Shown: positions 22,439 through 33,910 of the stretch, one piece after another
How the letters are laid out: every line of letters starts with the position of its first letter
Numbering within the stretch: position 1 is the first letter of the stretch
Assembly (NCBI GenBank): GCA_002633025.1
Contig: NMRB01001487.1
Coordinates: 69,862 to 133,861 of the forward strand
Length of the DNA stretch: 64,000 nucleotides
Direction: 5' to 3'
Origin: Notospermus geniculatus
Taxonomy: Eukaryota > Nemertea > Pilidiophora > Heteronemertea > Lineidae
Translations under genes and position numbers: made by a program
The notes under the pieces: generated by a model
Databases searched by the model: none
What the model was told of the DNA's origin: nothing
What the model saw: the letters and a program-made list of their open reading frames with translations, nothing else

Positions 22439-22725
22439 GTAAAAGCATTTTTGCGGCTATCAAAGTGGTTCTGTTAAGTTGTCGAGCAAAATCACCAGAG
22501 CTGTGTGAACCCTCCTTGGGTGAGCTGATATCATTTTTAAAACTCATCGTTTACATTTTCATCTGGGTTGACGTATAATTGAACATGCCTGCTTCTTCTT
22601 CTCGGAGGCTGATTGAGCCACCCATGAACATGCTGAAGCCTCCTGATGCCACCAAGCCTGTGTAGGTAATCGTCCATCTTGACTTGTGCAGCGATTCCAG
22701 GCAGAATGAGGACGTCCTAACAGTT

Positions 22726-22749
22726 AAAGGTTGGTCCGGACCAACCTTT
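22726..22749. repeat. 24-bp perfect palindrome
   Basis: AAAGGTTGGTCC and its exact inverse, with no spacer. Confidence 0.9.
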
Positions 22750-23159
22750 GGAATAAAGGAGATACTCGGCTAAATTAAGGAATTCCTTTTCCCAAAGGAT
22801 CATTCTAAAATCAGTGGCACCTTCAGCTTGAGGAAGCAATTTTAAGGAGGCCTTTGCAGGCAAACATAGGCACGTTCTGGAATAACTCGAGGGGTCCTCA
22901 ACAGGAGTTCAACAACTCCTTTACGCTGAGGAGCATTCTAAAATACGGGCCAGTGAGTCCATATTACCAAGGGCCATGCTCCGCGGGCCTCGTCCTCACA
23001 GGGACTTGAGGCATGCATGACAGGGGTGGTGGGTGTTTCCGAGGTCCAAAAGCACCCAAGGACAGTGCCCTGACCCCCGGGATAACACACCCCAGAAATA
23101 TGTACCGGTATAGAGGCCTATATAGGCCTGTGCATACATCATGCATGGTTGCCACAGGG

Positions 23160-23575
23160 CATTAAAAAGCATTAAAAGTCATTATCTCCATTCTGTCTTT
23201 TTTAAAGGCATTAAAAAGGCATTATTTTTACTGCAAAGCAAACAGAGGCATTAAAAAGGTCTTAAATTAGGCCTACAGCCTAGTAGGTGTTGTGTCAAAA
23301 CAGCATTGCTCAAGCGCGCTGTTAGGCCCTTAGGCCTAATCACTTCTAGACCAAGCCAATTAGTGATTGGGTGACAGAGCATTGATTGCACTGCAGGGCA
23401 ATCATGCATCCCTGAGCAGGTTGGTTGACTTAGTGCCATTTTTTAGACTGTCTGATATTTATCGCTGCTGAAAATTACATATAAAACGAATGAATATGAA
23501 GCCCGAAGATGTTGTGAATTGGCATTAATTTACGCCTAGACGTGGCATTAAAAAGGCATTAAAAGTCATTAAATG
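23160..23575. repeat. dispersed AGGCATTAAAA words
   Basis: GGCATTAAAAAGGCATT and GCATTAAAAGTCATTA occur several times at 23160-23270 and again at 23545-23572, apparently both ends of one old repeat. Confidence 0.6.
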
Positions 23576-24278
23576 TGTTGTTGTGATTGCTGTGGCAACC
23601 ATGTCATGATGTAGACCTAGCCCTTGACGGCAGTCACGCGGGCGGGGCTGCCCCTAGGCTACATGTATGTGTGTATGTGTTGACACGTATGACGGACAAC
23701 GAACGTGTCTGATGGTGTGGAATGGAGCGGAGGCTGAAGCGGAATCGGTGTCACGACACAGCATACAAACAAAAATCTGGGACATTGTTAATTACGTCGC
23801 CAGTTCAGAAAACTTTCGACAGTTTGAAGCCCTTAAACTGCATTTGGCACCACTATTTTATTGCGTGAGTAAATTTCTCATTGGATTAAATCAATGGATT
23901 ACATCGTCTGTTCTATCAAGCACTGGAAATTGGCCGAATTTAGATGTAGTATGATGTACAAATCCGTCGGCGGCCACGACCCACTTTCCCCGGCCCAATC
24001 CCGTGTGAGTTCAGTGAGGTCACGACCCCTCATTTGCATGAGTAAGGAGAGGCTCTCCTATTATAGTAGTAAGATTAAAACAGGCAATGGGGGGGGGGCA
24101 GGTGGTAGATTCAGGGGTGGGTCACTGCGGAAGGGTTGAGAAAATGCCATAATACATGTACATGTAGTGTCAACGAACAATAAGGCATGTGCAGCCAAAC
24201 AATAGATTTGCGTGTCTGAACGCAAAGTTGCGAATTGGTTTCAGGCCACACCAACTTTGCGCATCCTCACATTTCTAA

Positions 24279-24614
24279 AGCCTAACATCAGCCTTGCGAC
24301 TGGAAGCAACTGAACGCAACAGTCGCTATCGATGTACACGTTCCGCACACATCGGTTACGACAGGTCATTGCGGCAACTAGTGGCACAATCCACTCTTCA
24401 ATCTGGAGGGCGCACATCCGATACTGAATGCTACACGGAAACTGTCGATGTCTTCCGATCAGACCCACTCGGGAGTCACGTGATAAACATTCAAAATGAC
24501 CGGGTGAGCTCCACAGGAAATTCATTGCTGCTGGTTCCAGGTAGTCGCCAACCGTTGCCGGAAACGCCATTGCCGGTAGTTGCTTCCAGTCGCAAGAATG
24601 ATGTACGTTAGGCT
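24279..24614. mobile_element. AGCCTAG-family element, TAA duplication (copy A)
   Basis: Begins AGCCTAACATCAGCCTTGCG and ends GATGTACGTTAGGCT, flanked by TAA (24276-24278, 24615-24617). The B copy (38718-39209) has the same target but is about 150 bp longer inside, so A has an internal deletion or B an insertion. Confidence 0.88.
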
Positions 24615-25112
24615 TAATTGGGTTTGACAATAGTTTCCCTGTTCTGAGATCCATTCCTTGACAGAAATTCAAGGAAATTAGAGGCAAACGGACTGGAAAT
24701 GAACCGGATCCGTGTGCCAGTGAATCCTGCTTTACACAGCAACTCCACCCGTAAATCATTGGAGGTTAGTTCCCCCCCCCCCTCGCCAATTATAGCCTGA
24801 CAGACAATACAGGGTGAATTTAGCAGCCAAAATTGACCACGGAGCCAACAATGCCACTTGGATCATCATTTCATATTTTTTTCATCCGACTCCAATCACT
24901 TCCACAGATAATAACCGTTTTGGCGCCGGACATGGGCCATCAACAATCTGACCTGTGACATCCCTAAAACTGAACGAAAATGCCGACAATGACTGACATA
25001 TTGACTAATTCCTGTACAATAATAAATACAGATGAAATCCTAATCACTTCCAATGAGAGGTATAACGTGGAGCTTAAATAACGCCATAATTCATCTCCTA
25101 CATGTATCAGGG

Positions 25113-25874
25113 GGTAGTATGTAAACATTGAAACGTTTCAAAAGAAACGAGCCAAATGAAACGACCCAAAAAACATGCAAAATCTGAAGTTGCAGGGCAG
25201 AAACGGTGTAATTTTGTTATTTCCAGTTCATTTTTGGCACTTTCATGGCATAAAAACATTAAAATCTCTCAAAACACACGTCTCCCGTTCAAAACACACG
25301 TGTTGTTTTTGTTTACATGACACCATGCTTCCCATTCATTCAATGTTCAAGCCCATCCCTCCAAATATGGAAGTCGTCGCTTCAGAAATTCTCTATGCGA
25401 TTATTAATACCTTTTATCATATACTTTCTCTATATGTCACTCACCATGGTTATTTTCTGTGAGGAATTTGTCTGAGGCCTCAAAACGTCTTCAAAATATA
25501 TCGTTTTTGATATTGGGCAAAGTTTGTAACACAATGTGCATGCGAGTTGTGAATAGATAATAAGCCATGAGCATTCCAACCAATTAGCGTACGCCGATCA
25601 TTCCATTATGAGGGGTGCGAGGTTGGCAAGAGGAAAATGTGACATCGTTCGCCGCAGTGTAGCCTAAATCTGGCTAAGAAATCGCAGAAAAAGCTAAAAT
25701 AAATGATGATAAAAATCATGAAGGCATCGGGTAATCTACATTCCTCTATTCATATAATGTAAAATAATATAGGTTTTTGGTACTTTTGTTATGATTTTTC
25801 ATATTTTTAAAAACATTTTGGGTCGTTTCATTTGGCTCGTTTCTTTTGAAACGTTTCAATGTTTACATACTACC
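25113..25874. mobile_element. Mutator-like element, perfect 59-bp ends, A-specific
   Basis: The first 59 bp (25113-25171, starting GGTAGTATGTAAACATTGAA) and the last 59 bp (25816-25874) are exact inverted copies. A 9-bp duplication GTATCAGGG flanks it (25104-25112, 25875-25883), and block B has the single 9-bp target at 40246-40254. Long ends with a 9-bp duplication are the mark of Mutator (MULE) transposons. The 644-bp interior encodes no recognisable transposase, so it would need one in trans. The lack of any mismatch between the ends shows very recent insertion. Confidence 0.95.
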
Positions 25875-26533
25875 GTATCAGGGACGTCACAGAGGCAGAG
25901 ACATGAGATGCACTCAGTTCTAGCTGTATGTGATTTCCATACATGCGCCACCAGCTTAGGGGTACCTCTGCATCAAATATTCAACACCTAGAACTGGATG
26001 TCAGAAAATTACAGGATAGAACTGAAGCAAACAAACTGCAGCATCGAAATCCACCAGAATATAAGTATTAACAGGAATTGATTTAGGCCTACCGTTTTGA
26101 ACAGCTGGCCTTATTATGAGTATGAGTATGAGGATATTCCACTTGTTGCTTTTCATTTTATCATTTCAGACATGCCATGAACTAAAAAATCGATCATGAA
26201 TAAAGCAAGAGAGAGTCTTGACTCTGTTTTTCAACGTTTTATGAAGGTACCGTTATTGAATGGTTACATTGATGATTGCCACTTCAATACATTCAGTACA
26301 TATATGCCATAATAAATGTTTTCCTAAAAGTGACACATCTGTTGTGCAAACGACCATATTTTGCTGGTTTCACCTCATCAGACAACCCATTAGCCCTGGT
26401 TACACCATCCTAAAATCCCAGTGCTTTTTGAGACACGGGTTTTCTCCGAACCAGAAAAAACACGGCATTGACACGGTGAGTGGTTACACTACTTAAAATG
26501 CGATTGGTAATAAGTTTCGTTACCCGGCGATAG

Positions 26534-26720
26534 CATCCTGGCACACCAGGGGCATCGCGTGACTACACCTCCTGTTACATCACTCATACCCCTGGCGTCA
26601 ATAGCAGCATTTCTATTTCACGGCAACAGTCAATCATTCATTCAGTCCACCCCTTATTTTAATATGAATTGTGTAGAAAGCATGCGCTTGGGAGAGCAGT
26701 GCTCCATGAAAAAAACCTAC
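26534..26720. other. A/B junction segment
   Basis: This 187-bp stretch lies between the end of homology of block A and the start of block B. It has no N and no copy found elsewhere in the window. A simple tandem duplication would join end and start of the unit directly, so the extra sequence is either a complex junction or the allelic continuation of one haplotype. It contains no exon. Confidence 0.7.
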
Positions 26721-26849
26721 TATTGCACAATATGGGGCCCAAAATAGGGGCATGTACTTCTGGCATGATGGGAAGAAGAAAGATTGGCAATGAAATTACC
26801 CATTTTGATCCTCGTATTGTGCAATAATATTGATCGTGTATGGACCGCA
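26721..26849. mobile_element. truncated palindromic MITE at left B boundary
   Basis: Right part of the element that is complete at 10815-10965; the left arm is lost at the B boundary. Confidence 0.8.
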
Positions 26850-27488
26850 TAAGGTTATGGGGTGAATTCCTGGTCATACCCATTTTATTGGGACAGTGAG
26901 AGCGACTCTCTTTGAAGCGGATATTTTTTCAAAATAACCAAATTTTTTTACAGTTGGCAGTAAAAATCGAACAAAACCCAATTGAATTTTCTGCTACAAA
27001 CTGCCAGAAAATCCAGTAAGTGATGACAAAATTGGATTCCGTCAGCCATCAGCGCTCAAATTTCAATCGATTTCGCCGAGGCTTCCATTTGATTGGAAAG
27101 CATGCCCGCCGGGGATAAAACCGTGATAAGATGTTGACACAAAATACAACGAGGATATGAGTCGTGATAATAGCATCAGATTTCATCACTTGTGAGTTAA
27201 AGATGAACCTCTCAATCAAACTTATTTTCAAGTTCATTTTTCAGACCTCAGGATCCCTGCTTAGTCGAATGTGGAAAGTGCAAACTGGGGCCACTGGGAG
27301 GTGCTGCGAATGGCTGAACATCTTTTTTGTTTGTAAAAACAATCACGTCCAGGGTTTACATCTAGGCCATTTTAGGGAAGTGCTGTGCTTTGCCGTGCCC
27401 TAAAAGGGGCGCCACTAAGCTTTTTTAGCACCCAAGGATGCCATATAACCCCCCCCCCCCCCAATTTTTTTAACATCCCAGTCGTCCA

Positions 27489-27635
27489 CAGTGTTTCCAC
27501 CAAAGGGGGGGGGGATGGGGGATATGTCCCCTCCATAAAAAGTCAAAATTAGTCAAAATTTATATTTTTGACCAGCAATTCCGTCATATTTACTCTTTGC
27601 CCCCCCCCACAAAAAAATTCCTGGCAGAAACCCTG
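27489..27635. mobile_element. CAGTGTTTCC-type MITE (copy B)
   Basis: Counterpart of 11608-11754, with the same ends. Confidence 0.75.
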
Positions 27636-27689
27636 TCCCAGACCCTTTGTCATGGTCTCTTTTGGTCATATCACCTTAGAAACTGACTT

Positions 27690-28163
27690 AAATTGGCTGA
27701 TGACTGGAGTTATAGAGGTTCTTCACGTGACGTCACATTTCCACGACGATGCCGCCATATTGGCCGTCAAAATGTTGGGCAACGTCACGGCATAAACACA
27801 GCGTCAACACACAGATCGTGACGTCAAAATGTCATGCATGACAGTTTTGACGTCACTTCCGGCCATTTGACGGCCAACATGGCTTAAATTGGCTGATGAC
27901 TGGAGTTATAGAGGTTCTTCACTGGTTCTTCACATTTCTGGTTGGTTCTTCACTGGTTCTTCACATTTCCATGACGATGCCGCCATATTGGCCGTCAAAA
28001 TGTTAGGCGACATCACAGCATAAACACAGCGTCAACACACAGATCGTGACGTCAAAATGTCATGCATGACAGTTTTGACGTCGTCTCCGCCCATTTGACG
28101 GCCAACATGGCTGATTTTTGCAGTCATGTGACTGTTGTGACGTCAGTGAAGAACCTCTATAGA
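27690..28163. repeat. CRE-rich tandem repeat (copy B)
   Basis: Counterpart of 11806-12248. Its second unit carries an extra short tandem of GGTTCTTCACTGGTTCTTCA near 27917-27965 that replaces the CACGTGACGTCA site. Confidence 0.8.
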
Positions 28164-29123
28164 GGAACTTCACGTGACGTCATCGTTGATGTCATAATTC
28201 GCACGTCAGCCATGTTGGACGTCATTTGAAGCTACGAATGCGTTGGACGTGACGTCCAACATGGCGGCATCTCGTCGCGGCAGTGACGTCACAATCGTTG
28301 CTGCACGTCCTCTATAGAGACCTTTTTTACTGGCAAGCTTCTCTAATTCCGTAATAGAAATGTCGCGAATGAAAAGTGCCCTTTTCTAGGTTGAAGTGCC
28401 CTTTTCACAAAGTTTGCACAGTGCCCATTGCAAATCTTAAATATAACCCTAATGCTGTCATTTTTTCAAAATGTATGCCCAACTTGAACTATTAGCCTAA
28501 TCACTGCACACCACGAGGGATGAATCACCGTCGATATTCCCGCTGTCCCACCCATTATCCTATCCTAACCAAATAACAATCCAACGCCACACAATGGACT
28601 AGGAAGGTTAATTTACCGTGATTGCATCTCACCCGGCCAGCGTGTCCCTCACTCCGCCGATTACGGATACAACCGATTTTTCCATTGTTGGCCCCGAGAA
28701 GATTGAGCGCGATTTAATCTCTCATTATGCGGCCAATCCGCCGAGACATAACGAAGACGCAGTCGGATTGATTTCATATTGTCGTGGATATGACATATCG
28801 ACCGGACCGTCAAAGCAAGCTTCTTGTGTCTCCGTAGTGTCAAAAGTGTAATACACGCATCTTAATATTGGGTATTAAGAAGCCATCTTAATCTGGCGAT
28901 GAAACGCACGGGGTTCTTCAGACAGTTGAAGTCACTTAGCGTGTTAGGAGGTGTCTCCATCATCGAGATGGCCATATGGCATGCAGTGGATTTCCCCAGA
29001 TAAGGATCGGAATGACGGGTTTTGTGCGACTTTGTCATGACCATTATCGTGGTGAAATCAGATAGATATGCATATAATATGCCCCGGCAGCGGGTAAATG
29101 CCTCAATATATCCTACAGACCTG

Positions 29124-29748
29124 GGGCCTGTTTCATAAAGTGACTTTAAGCTCATGGTACCTTTCACCAAATGGAAAATGCATTGGCGTTAATGGTACCA
29201 TTAGCTTAAAGCCCCACAGTATTGAATTTTACGATATTTTCAAAAAGTTAGGAGAGTGCACATAGAGGTCCCATCCCTACCTGAAAATGCTAAAGTTGCT
29301 GCAACCAGTGCAACCACATGAGCTGGCAATCACGGCTAGGCCCAGCTGCATACTTAAATAATTTAAGGTTACAATTGGAACCATTTTAGTTGCAGATAAT
29401 AACCAAGTAGCAACTATGGCAAGCACAGCAACTAATAAATTGTACCAGCAACTACATGTACTGCAACTCTGATCAGCAATCATGGCAACCAGTACAACTT
29501 CTCCTGGCTACCAGCTAGCCTCGTGAAAGTCCCCAAAATGCTTGCCTGATACGCACTTCACAGAATCAAGGCCTAGTTTTCAGCACGCATTGGAAAAAAC
29601 TGCAGGGAGAGCTCTTTTGTAATCTGACAGAGCGTAGTACATTTTACACTACGCTGACGTCGTGACGTCGTGCGAGAATCGCGGCGATGATTTGCGTTTT
29701 TCACATTCAATACAGTGGGGCTTTAAAGTCACTTTATGAAACAGGCCC
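29124..29748. mobile_element. GGGCCTG MITE split by a second element, B-specific
   Basis: Outer ends GGGCCTGTTTCATAAAGTGA and the inverse match the intact 108-bp element at 2275-2382. The interior is interrupted by 29210-29722. Block A lacks the whole insertion near 13735. Confidence 0.9.
29210..29722. mobile_element. TTAA-target element nested in the GGGCCTG MITE
   Basis: Ends AGCCCCACAGTATTGAA and TTCAATACAGTGGGGCT, flanked by TTAA (29206-29209 and 29723-29726). TTAA is the target of piggyBac and Kolobok transposons. 513 bp with no recognised protein. Confidence 0.85.
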
Positions 29749-30039
29749 CAGAACCTTACGACCAGACAAAAATTCTGGCCATACCCAACTCCCCCTGAAG
29801 ACAATGGCAGAGGGTCTACGCAGAGGGTTTCCGGCAGACGGCAAGTTTTGTCAAATGACTAGATCTGCATGTTTGATGATCGATACGGATTGCTACCACC
29901 TGCTTAGCGCTGCCATCCTTGCATCTTGCATATATATGACACGAACTAGAGGCAAAGACCCAGGACGGCCATGATGCCTGAATGATAATGATGATGATAC
30001 CGAACACAAGAAGAAGAACAACAGGAAAAAGCTGCAATT

Positions 30040-30120
30040 TGACTGAGAATCGAACCTTCTACCTCTCAAACACGAGCCAAATGTTCAACCACTACACCAC
30101 TCTGAATACTGTTTGTGTCA
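30040..30120 (-). mobile_element. tRNA-like SINE piece (copy B)
   Basis: Counterpart of 13905-13985; the B-box-like GGTTCGATTCTC is kept on the minus strand. Confidence 0.6.
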
Positions 30121-30151
30121 TAAGAGGTTCAACACTTGTTTTGATACTAAC

Positions 30152-30285
30152 CTTGCTGCTCGGAGATACATCATGAGGTCTCCGTCCATGATACAAGATG
30201 GCTGCCACAACATCTTCTCCAGGAGTTCTGGCTTCTCTGGCATGTTGGCTGGTGTGACGTTTGGCCGATATTCGGGGAGCCGAGC
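30152..30285 (-). CDS. RERE: Atrophin exon, copy B: ELM2 N-terminal part
   Basis: This is the duplicate of the exon at 14192-14325, identical except for C at 30265, which is synonymous. Acceptor (GACTCATTCCAG) and donor (GTTAGTATC) are both intact, so there is no sign of decay. It ends in phase 2 with AG, which can join to G of the exon at 10587-10686 or to A of the copy-A exon at 19443-19596; both give Arg and keep the frame. The intron lacks the 13996-14162 element and shows the clean AGAGG target at 30123-30127. It could be a mutually exclusive exon, part of an in-frame duplication, or the other allele of a heterozygous genome. Confidence 0.93.
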
Positions 30286-30374
30286 CTGGAATGAGTCAAA
30301 ATGGGAGTAGTGTGAATCCCATTGGGAATCAAACCCACAACTTCAGAGGTGACAGTGCTGAAACTCCAACTACG

Positions 30375-30898
30375 CCTGGGTACACATAAAGTGTACCCAC
30401 GATGACAAAGTGTTTGATATCATCAAGTGAAATTGTACCCTGGGTCCACTTTCTGGTTACAAAGTGTGCCCAGGTTCTGATTTAGAGACCTCGGTGCGAG
30501 CCATAAATAAAGTGTACCCAGGATGACAAAGTGTTCGATGTCGTCAAGTGAAATTGTACCCTGGGTCCACTTTCTGGTTACAAACTGTGCCCAGGTTCTG
30601 ATTTAGAGACCTTGTCATTCCCATGTACGTGCGCATGTGTCATGTGTGCATGGCCATGATGGACGTGTCTGATCATGTGATATGGCACCAGTACCACCTG
30701 GTGGAGGATCGTGGAACCAACCTATGCTAATTCACATGTCCGACGAGATCTTGAGAATGAGCTCGTGCCGAGGTCTCTAAATCAGAACCTGGGTACAGTT
30801 TGTAACAATAAAGTGGACCCAGGGTACAATTTCACTTGACGACATCGAACCTGGGTACACTTTATGTGTACCCAGGGTGACAATAACCCCTTCAGCGC
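30375..30898. mobile_element. foldback element with TGGGTAC arms and internal tandem, B block
   Basis: Left GCCTGGGTACACATAAAGTG and right CACTTTATGTGTACCCAGG are inverted. Inside, a unit of about 118 bp (30393-30500 and 30511-30618, each with AAGTGAAATTGTACCCTGGG) is repeated in tandem, and its inverse lies at 30765-30860. Related to 14689-14842. Confidence 0.8.
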
Positions 30899-30942
30899 CA
30901 CTGAACTGCAAACTGGTTTCCATTGAGTGCTCTGTTGATTAT

Positions 30943-31300
30943 TGCGGGTAATCCACTGACTTTACGACGAGTTTATGATCAGTTTGCAATTAGTTCACGA
31001 CGTGTTTGCGACTAGTTTACGGCGAAAATTTATAGCCGATGGATGAGCGTTCACGATTCGTTGACCACGAGTTTGCGACTCGTTCACGACTGAATTCTGT
31101 TGACGACTAGTTTGCGACGAGTTTACGACGAGATCAAACACGTTTGTTTTGGTTCGGTGGATCAGCTTCAATGTCACGTCACTTCTTTACGATCAGTTTG
31201 CGACTAGTTTACGACGAGTTTGCGATTCGTTGACGACTGCCGTCGTGAACTAATCGCAAACTGATCGTAAACTCGTTGTAAAGTCGGTGGATCACCCGCA
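30943..31300. mobile_element. MITE full of GTTTACGAC repeats, TAT duplication, B-specific
   Basis: Ends TGCGGGTAATCCACTGAC and GTCGGTGGATCACCCGCA, flanked by TAT (30940-30942, 31301-31303). The interior is a degenerate tandem of ACTAGTTT(A/G)CGACGAG words in both orientations. Confidence 0.85.
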
Positions 31301-31677
31301 TATGCGCGACTTCACACATATCCCCATAGTAGATCCCAAAACAGTGCAACAACAGCTGTCTGTATGGCCTTGATACTGACAGAGGGTTGAGAATAGAACT
31401 TCACAGGAGTGTTTTCGCATTTCAGCTGGCACAGACTCGGCTTTAATTGCAGCTGTCAACTATAAGTGGCTTACAATGAAATCTATCAAGTGTCGATCGA
31501 TCTTCAAGTGTTTTCCCATTTGTTACGGACTGTGTACAGCAGTGCATGAAAACATGTACAGAGAGAGTCGAGGACTTGGTGCACATGCCTTGATACCTCA
31601 TGATCGCTTGCAAAAAATACCCACTTTCGAATACTTGATATTAGCAAAAATTTATATGAATTTTTGATATTAGTGTA

Positions 31678-32084
31678 CAATGGAACCTCTCTATTAGGCC
31701 CCGATTACATAGAGCTATACGCTATTCGGTATTTGGTATTCGGTATACGCTACAAAATTGGACATGCACAATACGAAAAAAAAGCGAATAGCGTGCCCTC
31801 AGAATAGTTTAGTCTTATGTAAACCACTCATGGAAATAACCTTGCTCGATTCAAACTATACGCGTGCCCTATGAAACGTGCCTAGAATACCGAATAGCGT
31901 ATAGCTCTATGTAATCGGGGCCTTAAGGACACCTTCGGGATTGTCAGATGGTGTCCTGAATTGAGAGGTGTCCTGATTACAGAGGTTAAAATGAAGAGAA
32001 ATGATCAATTTGGGACTGAACTTCGGTGTCCTTAATAGAGAGGTGTCCTCCTCGCAGAGGTGTCCACAAAGGGAGGTTCCACTG
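31678..32084. mobile_element. pogo/mariner-like MITE, interrupted (copy B)
   Basis: Counterpart of 15515-15677 (start CAATGGAACCTCTC, end GGGAGGTTCCACTG, TA flanks), split by 31697-31922. Confidence 0.85.
31697..31922. mobile_element. Harbinger-type MITE, TTA duplication, B-specific
   Basis: Ends GGCCCCGATTACATAGAGC and GCTCTATGTAATCGGGGCC are perfect inverses; TTA flanks (31694-31696, 31923-31925). The empty TTA is at 15531-15533 in block A. 226 bp, nested in the pogo-like MITE. Confidence 0.94.
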
Positions 32085-33560
32085 TATTCTCAACAGCAGT
32101 CAGCCGCACTTATTGCCAAAAGATGGCAGCAAAGTTCTAATGGACCAATACAAAAGAACATTCTCCTGATTGGTGCTCAATCAAACATGAATAGGCCTAC
32201 TAGGTATTGAAACAGGCCGCAATCTGCAGTGACACCTATTGGTCAACGGACTGACAGCTTCTATTTCCCTTGATAAAATGTGAACACAGATGGTCAATGA
32301 CACTGAAGGAGTGAATGTCGTCCACTCTGAATCCTAACCCCCGGGCCCTACCCACAACCCTTGATACCAGGCCTCCTACCCCTGACCCCTAAAACCTACT
32401 CCTAGTTCTGACCCTAACCCCTCACCCTTACAGGCAGAGCCGTTACCCTAGATACTGGGTACCCTGTCCATAGGATTTAACATTTACACGTTCTACACAT
32501 AAGTCAACGACTTCATAAGTTTACTTTCACAGCTTTTAAATATGATTTGTCTAGACAAAAGCAAGTTCCCTTCAAGAGAAGTTTTTTTATCAACCCTCCC
32601 CATCCACACATTTAAACAGTTTTTTTTTTACATCCAAAAACAACAACAAAATAGCACCTCAGGGAAATTAGAAAACTTGGATAAGATTTCTGGCCATCTT
32701 TCAAGACGAGAGCTCGAACAACCCGTAACGGCCATTTTGAGACAGACGTTGCCACTTTCATTTGAAGTCTATACTCCTACAGCATTACGATGATACTTTT
32801 CGTCAGTCGCGGAAATCTATGTCCATATTGACCTGACATTGCACTCAATGTGTCAATATCATCATTCCGTAGGCCATTGGTACTCAAACCCGACCCGGCT
32901 GCCCGCCAATAAATCATCACAATGCATGACTTCTCTTATAGTGTCATTTCTGCAAGCAAAAAGACCTAAAAACATTTATTAATATTTACACAACTCTACA
33001 CGCACAATACACCCAATTGCTCCTCATCCATTATTAATCATTTCAAACGAATGGTCTCTCTTGATTAATAACTCTTTTCAGAAATCGGTCTCTACTGATT
33101 GATAATTATTTCATGCGTGCCATCTCACCACCACTGATACCATTCTAATGACCGAACACGCAGTCCAAGACGTCCTTTCTATATTGACAAGTTGCCGTTT
33201 ATTGTGTCCGCAATTATTGACATTGATGCACTCAGCGGTGGCAATTCGCTGACGACAGATCCGTGTTATTCCGATCGCTGTAGCTGTAATCTTGAGAAAT
33301 TAGAGCCGCGGTGTTCCCGCTCGGATAGCGACAGTTGCACGCTTTGTATCCGACAGGATATAGAATAAGTGGAGGGATGTGATTGGCTGATGGGTGCTAT
33401 CATTCTCTCCAGGCCGCAGTATTAGGTGGCCATCTTTTGTGCTGCCGGCATCAGCTTTGCATAGCTGTGCTTCATAAATGTTTAAAGGGGAAGTCTGTTC
33501 AACTGAATCTACAAATGGGCAGCAGTCAAAATATTGAGATGACATGCCTAGAGGCAAATT

Positions 33561-33910
33561 CAGTGTTCTCCAACTTTTCACAGTTTGACTCGGCGGTACA
33601 ACACGCCACAAGGCAGGAATTGCAAATGTGTAAAGCCTGTCTCATTGTGAAGGGGAGCCGGGGGAGGGGTTTACTGCAAAAAAATTGACAAAAGATGATG
33701 CAATACCTGCATTTCAGAGATTTAAAAGGTCTTGGACTTCGTTTTTTTATGTGGATAACTATTTTTTGCCCTAAATGTGAATTTTTCACAAGTTGACTCG
33801 ACTATGAAACATTTTGACTCAGTGGGAAGGGCACAACTGGATTTTGACTGGGCGGTCAAAAGTTTTGACTTGGTGGCAGGTAGGCAGTAAATAGGAGTTG
33901 GAGAACACTG
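33561..33910. mobile_element. CAGTGTTC-type element (copy B)
   Basis: Counterpart of 17154-17503 with the same inverted ends. Confidence 0.8.

Larger units (their letters stand above)
20883..24075 (+). mobile_element. A-specific insertion: truncated LINE plus 2.5 kb, 8-bp duplication
   Basis: The whole segment is flanked by TAAAACAG (20875-20882 and 24076-24083), and block B has this sequence uninterrupted by it. The first 676 bp are a 5'-truncated CR1-like LINE with an ATT-repeat tail; the remaining 2.5 kb holds a 503-bp palindromic MITE, other repeats and an N gap. Either the LINE carried flanking sequence with it (3' transduction), or other elements later landed between the LINE tail and the right duplication. 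Confidence 0.8.
10837..26533. repeat. large tandem block, copy A (about 15.7 kb)
   Basis: Block A aligns collinearly with block B (26721-40900) in the same orientation. Long stretches are identical by eye, for example 11361-11530 against 27242-27411. It contains one copy of each of two Atrophin exons. A-specific insertions with an empty site in B include 13025-13368, 13504-13693, 13996-14162, 17634-17916, 19263-19386, 20883-24075 and 25113-25874. Its left edge falls inside a palindromic element (10815-10965) that is complete here and truncated in B. The right edge is at the sequence CCCGGCGATAG. Confidence 0.95.
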
